Source: SB15 sp964639245 (GTDB lineage Bacteria; Chloroflexota; Anaerolineae; Aggregatilineales; J027). From it: DNA of 64,000 nucleotides. Both the position numbers and the translations under genes were made by a program. The notes beneath the pieces were generated by a model that saw only the letters and a list, made by a program, of their open reading frames with translations, did not search any database and was not told the origin of the DNA. The DNA is taken from positions 1-64,000 of the forward strand of contig CAZXCU010000015.1 of assembly GCA_964639245.1 (NCBI GenBank), written 5' to 3'. This document shows, piece by piece, positions 60,529 through 64,000 of the stretch (positions are counted from its first letter, which is position 1; every line of letters starts with the position of its first letter).

Positions 60529-61630
60529 AAATCTTATTACACTATTCATTCCTCTTTTGGAAGACGGCGGTGCCGAGCATGTTATGCTCATCCTTGCCGA
60601 AGCTTTCATCCAAAAAGGGCTGGCAGTCGATTTACTGCTGACCAACGCGCAACACCCTAAAAATGTTCGGTTGTCTCAAGTGCCAGCCAAGGTGAACATT
60701 GTTGATTTAAAAGCCTCCGGCACGTTACCGGCGCTCCTTCCTCTTACGCGGTATCTTCGTCGCCACCGTCCGTTTGGTTTGCTTTCTACGCTGCACCATG
60801 GGAACGTGATGGCAGTCTGGGCAAAGTATTTATCACGCACAGACACAAGGGTTGTGATTCGTGTCGCCAATAGTTTTTCAACCGAAGGCGGACGCAAGGC
60901 ATGGGCGCGTGACCAGATTCCTCATCCGCTGGTGCGCTGGTTTTTTCCGCGTGCCGATGCAGTCGTTGCTTTAGCCAATGATATGGCAGACAACCTCAAG
61001 CAGGTTTTTAATATGCCAGACTCGGTGCTGCATGTGATTTATAACCCTGTACCAACAGAACGTATTAATGAAATGAGCCAGCAACCAATTCACCATCACT
61101 GGCTAATGGAAAAACAATTGCCTGTCCTCTTGGCAGTGGGGCGTTTAGAAGCGCAAAAAGATTTTGCGACGCTGATTCGTGCCTTTCAAAAATTAGAGCA
61201 TCCTGCCCGCTTGATTATTTTGGGCGAAGGTTCACAGCGTCCCATTTTAGAAAAGTTCATCCAAGAAGCCGAACTGCAAGAACGGGTGGAGTTGGTAGGG
61301 TTTGTTGAAAACCCCTATCCTTATATGAAACAGGCCTCCACGCTGGTCATGTCCTCCATTCATGAGGGATTTCCCAATGTCTTGGTGGAGGCGCTGGCGT
61401 GCGGCTGCCCGGTCGTGAGTACGGATTGCCCGACCGGGCCATCAGAAATTCTGGAAAAGGGACGGTATGGGAGGCTTGTCCCTGTGGGGGATTCCGATGC
61501 TTTAGCCAGAGCTATTTCGCAAACCCTCAACAGTCCACCCGACCCGGAATTTTTAAAACAACGGGTGATGGCGTTTTCGCCAGATGTGATTGCCGACCAA
61601 TATTTAGCTCTTTTGCGAGGGGATTTATGA
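60521..61630 (+). CDS. Glycosyltransferase family 4
   Basis: A 369-residue GT-B enzyme. N-terminal LFIPLLEDGGAEHVMLILAEAF is the acceptor-side loop of GT4 enzymes such as those of the PglJ/WbnE kind; C-terminal LLAVGRLEAQKDFATLIRAF, IILGEGSQRPIL, and IHEGFPNVLVEALACGCPVV with CPTGPSEIL bind the nucleotide sugar. The start overlaps the methyltransferase gene by 8 bases, and the stop overlaps the next start (ATGA). Probably cytoplasmic, working on a lipid-linked glycan. GC content is back to the local norm. Confidence 0.93.
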   Translation: MNENLITLFIPLLEDGGAEHVMLILAEAFIQKGLAVDLLLTNAQHPKNVRLSQVPAKVNIVDLKASGTLPALLPLTRYLRRHRPFGLLSTLHHGNVMAVWAKYLSRTDTRVVIRVANSFSTEGGRKAWARDQIPHPLVRWFFPRADAVVALANDMADNLKQVFNMPDSVLHVIYNPVPTERINEMSQQPIHHHWLMEKQLPVLLAVGRLEAQKDFATLIRAFQKLEHPARLIILGEGSQRPILEKFIQEAELQERVELVGFVENPYPYMKQASTLVMSSIHEGFPNVLVEALACGCPVVSTDCPTGPSEILEKGRYGRLVPVGDSDALARAISQTLNSPPDPEFLKQRVMAFSPDVIADQYLALLRGDL

Positions 61631-62826
61631 AACTGGCTTATCTGGTAATGCAATTTCCCGCGCCAAGTGAAACCTTCATGGCGATTGAGGTGCGGCATCT
61701 GGCAAAAGCCGGGGCGGACATGACTGTATTTTGCCTGCGAGAACCCAATCCGCAGGATGCACACCTGCGCCAGCAGTATCACCTTCAGGATATTCCCATT
61801 TATCATTTTGCTTATTGGACAGGCTGGCAGGATATTTTTTACTGGTCAAAAAAAAATCCTTTCATTTTCTGGTTCTTGGTGTGGCAAGTGACCCGTACCT
61901 GTTGGCAAAGGCCGACTCTATGGCTCAAGTCCGTTGTTTTTATTCCAAAGTCATTCCATATTGTTCGGCTGATCGAACAGGGGCAAATTCAAGTTGTTCA
62001 TGCCGGATGGGGACACTATCCCACGATTACCTTATACCTGTTGAAACTGCTTTTGCCACAGATTCCGATCACATTGGCGCTCACCGCCTATGACCGCCTA
62101 GAAAAACATCCGATGACCATACTTGCAGCAAAACGCGCGGCTTATCTGGTCGCACAGAGTCCTGAGTCTGCCCGTGAGATTCAAGAACTTTGGCCTAAAA
62201 CCGATACGCCTCTCCAAATTATTCATATCGGGATTGAATTGGAGCGCTTGGAAAAATATCGCGCCCTTCCCAAAAAACAGGGGGTGATTATTTCGGCAGG
62301 GCGGTTAGTCCAAGAAAAAGGCCACCATTATGTGATTCAAGCCTTCTCAAAAATTCATGCTGTTTTGCCAGCTACACGGCTCATTTTATTGGGGGAAGGC
62401 CATTACCGCCATGAATTGGAATTACTCATTAAAAATTTAAATTTGGCGGATTGTGTGGAATTAACAGGACATCTCCCCCAAGAAAAATTGTTTGAAATCC
62501 TCGCGCAAGCCTCGGTTTCGGTGCTGGCTTCCGAAGCAGATTATGATACGCTACCAAACACGATCAAAGAATCAATGGCGCTGGGTGTGCCTGTGGTTAC
62601 AACCCCCACCATGGATATTGAGGTTTTGATCGAAGATGGCATTACAGGCTGTCTCGTTCCCAAAGGAGATGTGTCAGCGCTGGAAATTGCGATTTTCAAG
62701 GTATTTAATCAACCTGCATGGGCGCAGGAAATGAGCGAAAAGGCCTATACGCGTGTTCATGCCTTGTTTGATATTGAACACACCACCCATGCCCGGTTGC
62801 AAATGTTTAAGGACATCTTGAATTAA
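61627..62826 (+). CDS. Glycosyltransferase family 4
   Basis: A 399-residue GT-B enzyme. Starting MKLAYLVMQFPAPSETFMA, it is similar to colanic-acid-type transferases (WcaL-like), which begin with a YPxxSETF pattern. C-terminal domain: IISAGRLVQEKGHHYVIQAF, LILLGEGHYRHEL, ASVSVLASEADYDTLPNTIKE and AMGVPVVTT-like ALGVPVVTT. The start at 61627 overlaps the preceding stop by 4 bases. The gene ends 2 bases before the asparagine synthase gene, so all are one operon. Confidence 0.92.
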   Translation: MKLAYLVMQFPAPSETFMAIEVRHLAKAGADMTVFCLREPNPQDAHLRQQYHLQDIPIYHFAYWTGWQDIFYWSKKNPFIFWFLVWQVTRTCWQRPTLWLKSVVFIPKSFHIVRLIEQGQIQVVHAGWGHYPTITLYLLKLLLPQIPITLALTAYDRLEKHPMTILAAKRAAYLVAQSPESAREIQELWPKTDTPLQIIHIGIELERLEKYRALPKKQGVIISAGRLVQEKGHHYVIQAFSKIHAVLPATRLILLGEGHYRHELELLIKNLNLADCVELTGHLPQEKLFEILAQASVSVLASEADYDTLPNTIKESMALGVPVVTTPTMDIEVLIEDGITGCLVPKGDVSALEIAIFKVFNQPAWAQEMSEKAYTRVHALFDIEHTTHARLQMFKDILN

Positions 62827-62828
62827 TC

Positions 62829-64000
62829 ATGTGTGGTATTGCCGGTTACTGGCATCTTGCACCCAATTTGCAAACAACAGTTCATTTGCAGCAAATGAAT
62901 CGGTTGCTGACGCATCGTGGGCCAGATGAGGAGGGCTATTTTTCGGATGCTCGAGTCGGCTTGGCGATGCGACGCTTGAGCATTATTGACCTTGCCACCG
63001 GACAGCAACCGATTGCCAACGAAAGCAATACCCTTCAAGTGGTTTACAACGGCGAAATTTATAATTTTCAAGCGCTACGTGACCAGTTAATCGCTGAGGG
63101 ACACCGCTTTAAAACCCAGAGCGATACGGAAGTGCTGGTGCATGGCTATGAGCAATGGGGGACAGCATTACCAAACTATTTGCGCGGCATGTTCGCGTTT
63201 GCAGTCTGGGACAGCGAAAAACAACAGCTTTTTATTGCCCGTGACCACTTTGGCATCAAACCCCTGTATTATGCGGTGGTGGATGGCACCTTGCTATTTG
63301 CATCCGAAATAAAATCCCTGCTGAGTCACCCGAATCTGCGCCGTGAAATTGACCTGACCGCTCTTGACCAATATTTAACCACCCTCTATGTACCAGAACC
63401 ACATACTATTTTTCAGTCGATTAAAGCCCTGCCCGCCGGACATTGGATGCTGGCTCACAATGAGGTGAAAATTGAGCGCTACTGGGCGTTTACCCCCCTG
63501 CAAAATCCCTACCCGACCAAACAAGCGGCAATTGAGGCGATACGGGAAGTCGTGGCAGACAGTGTAGAAAAAATGCTGATAGCCGATGTCCCCCTGGGCG
63601 CATTTTTAAGCGGGGGGATCGATTCTGCCAGCGTGGTCGCCATGATGAGCCGGTTTCAAGCGCAGGTGGAAACCTTCTCGATTGGCTTTGGGGAGAAAGC
63701 ACATCGTTGGGATGAACTGGATGCTGCCCGGCATATCGCCCAATTTTACAAAACCAACCACCATGAATTCCGGGTCACACCGGATGTAATTACCCTGCTG
63801 CCCGAAATCATGCCTTTTTTCGACCAGCCTTTTGCCAACCCCACCGCCCTTTTGCTGTATATCTTATCTGGCGAAACACGGAAATTTGTCAAAGTAGCGC
63901 TGGCGGGAACCGGCGGGGATGAAATGTTCGGCGGGTATGTGCGTTACAAGGGGATGATGCGCTATGAGCAATATGCCCATCTGCCACACTGGTCACGCAA
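62829..64000 (+). CDS. asnB: Asparagine synthase (glutamine-hydrolysing), 3' end outside the window
   Basis: The frame opens at ATG 62829 and stays open to the window end (390 codons seen), so the gene continues. Cys2 in MCGIAGYW is the Ntn-glutaminase nucleophile; HRGPDEEGYF, VVYNGEIYNF and the C-terminal half with PLGAFLSGGIDSASVVAMM (ATP pyrophosphatase loop SGGxDS) and GTGGDEMFGGY are intact. In glycan clusters such enzymes often amidate a uronic acid rather than make asparagine; the nearby nucleotide-sugar dehydrogenase fits that idea, but it is inference. Symbol given by family. Confidence 0.92.
   Translation, partial: MCGIAGYWHLAPNLQTTVHLQQMNRLLTHRGPDEEGYFSDARVGLAMRRLSIIDLATGQQPIANESNTLQVVYNGEIYNFQALRDQLIAEGHRFKTQSDTEVLVHGYEQWGTALPNYLRGMFAFAVWDSEKQQLFIARDHFGIKPLYYAVVDGTLLFASEIKSLLSHPNLRREIDLTALDQYLTTLYVPEPHTIFQSIKALPAGHWMLAHNEVKIERYWAFTPLQNPYPTKQAAIEAIREVVADSVEKMLIADVPLGAFLSGGIDSASVVAMMSRFQAQVETFSIGFGEKAHRWDELDAARHIAQFYKTNHHEFRVTPDVITLLPEIMPFFDQPFANPTALLLYILSGETRKFVKVALAGTGGDEMFGGYVRYKGMMRYEQYAHLPHWSR

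Noticed and set aside
1..64000. tRNA, rRNA, CRISPR arrays, transposases, integrases
   Set aside because: None was recognised on either strand; the spacers are short and hold no matching sequence.

Overview
The window is a dense 64-kb stretch of a bacterial chromosome with about 50 genes, short spacers, no tRNA or rRNA, no CRISPR array and no recognisable insertion sequence. The gene set points to a Chloroflexota bacterium, probably Anaerolineae-like: proteins with many GAF domains, Thr/Pro-rich secreted proteins, a form II CoxL-type molybdenum hydroxylase operon, an RsbU/AmaP-like pair and many glycosyltransferases. That assignment is inference from gene content; there is no marker rRNA.

Layout. 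1-6.3 kb: partial GNAT-like gene, small membrane proteins, a seven-blade WD40 protein, folK and rsgA (minus), a receiver-like protein, an M24 peptidase and tsaD. 6.2-11 kb: minus-strand GNAT, uridine kinase and a secreted glycosidase-like protein, then a plus-strand GT2 and a minus-strand M20 peptidase. 11.1-12.9 kb: GAF-PP2C phosphatase and AmaP-like protein. 13.0-20.7 kb: a branched-chain amino acid type ABC transporter (livG, H, M, K, F) with an acyl-CoA synthetase inside the operon. 20.7-26.4 kb (minus): two GT4 glycosyltransferases and a large orphan multi-GAF histidine kinase. 26.4-31.3 kb: secreted or membrane proteins, psuG, a GAF protein and an alpha/beta hydrolase.

31.3-44.8 kb is a surface-glycan region: two large multi-membrane proteins, two methyltransferases, three GT2 enzymes, a nucleotide-sugar dehydrogenase, a DegT aminotransferase, an epimerase and a two-part methyltransferase. 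From 37.2 kb these genes overlap or nearly touch, as in one operon that ends at a strong terminator (44829-44865). 44.9-53.4 kb is a second operon: coxG, S, L, M, D, E, an XdhC-family gene and a molybdopterin-binding protein. 53.6-58.2 kb holds a single-module NRPS (C-A-T-TE) directly followed by a membrane-anchored haem-binding protein, closed by a perfect terminator. 58.3 kb to the end is a second glycan block: MurJ/Wzx-like flippase, AT-rich methyltransferase, two GT4 enzymes and a truncated asparagine synthase.

Most unusual: (i) the 658-residue ORF at 42839-44815, in which an AT-rich 236-residue domain of different base composition is joined in frame to an otherwise complete sugar C-methyltransferase; (ii) the isolated NRPS/haem-protein pair, whose condensation domain has lost the standard active-site motif; (iii) two intergenic regions built of nested inverted repeats; (iv) repeated promoter architectures, including divergent overlapping -10 boxes and a possible leaderless gene.
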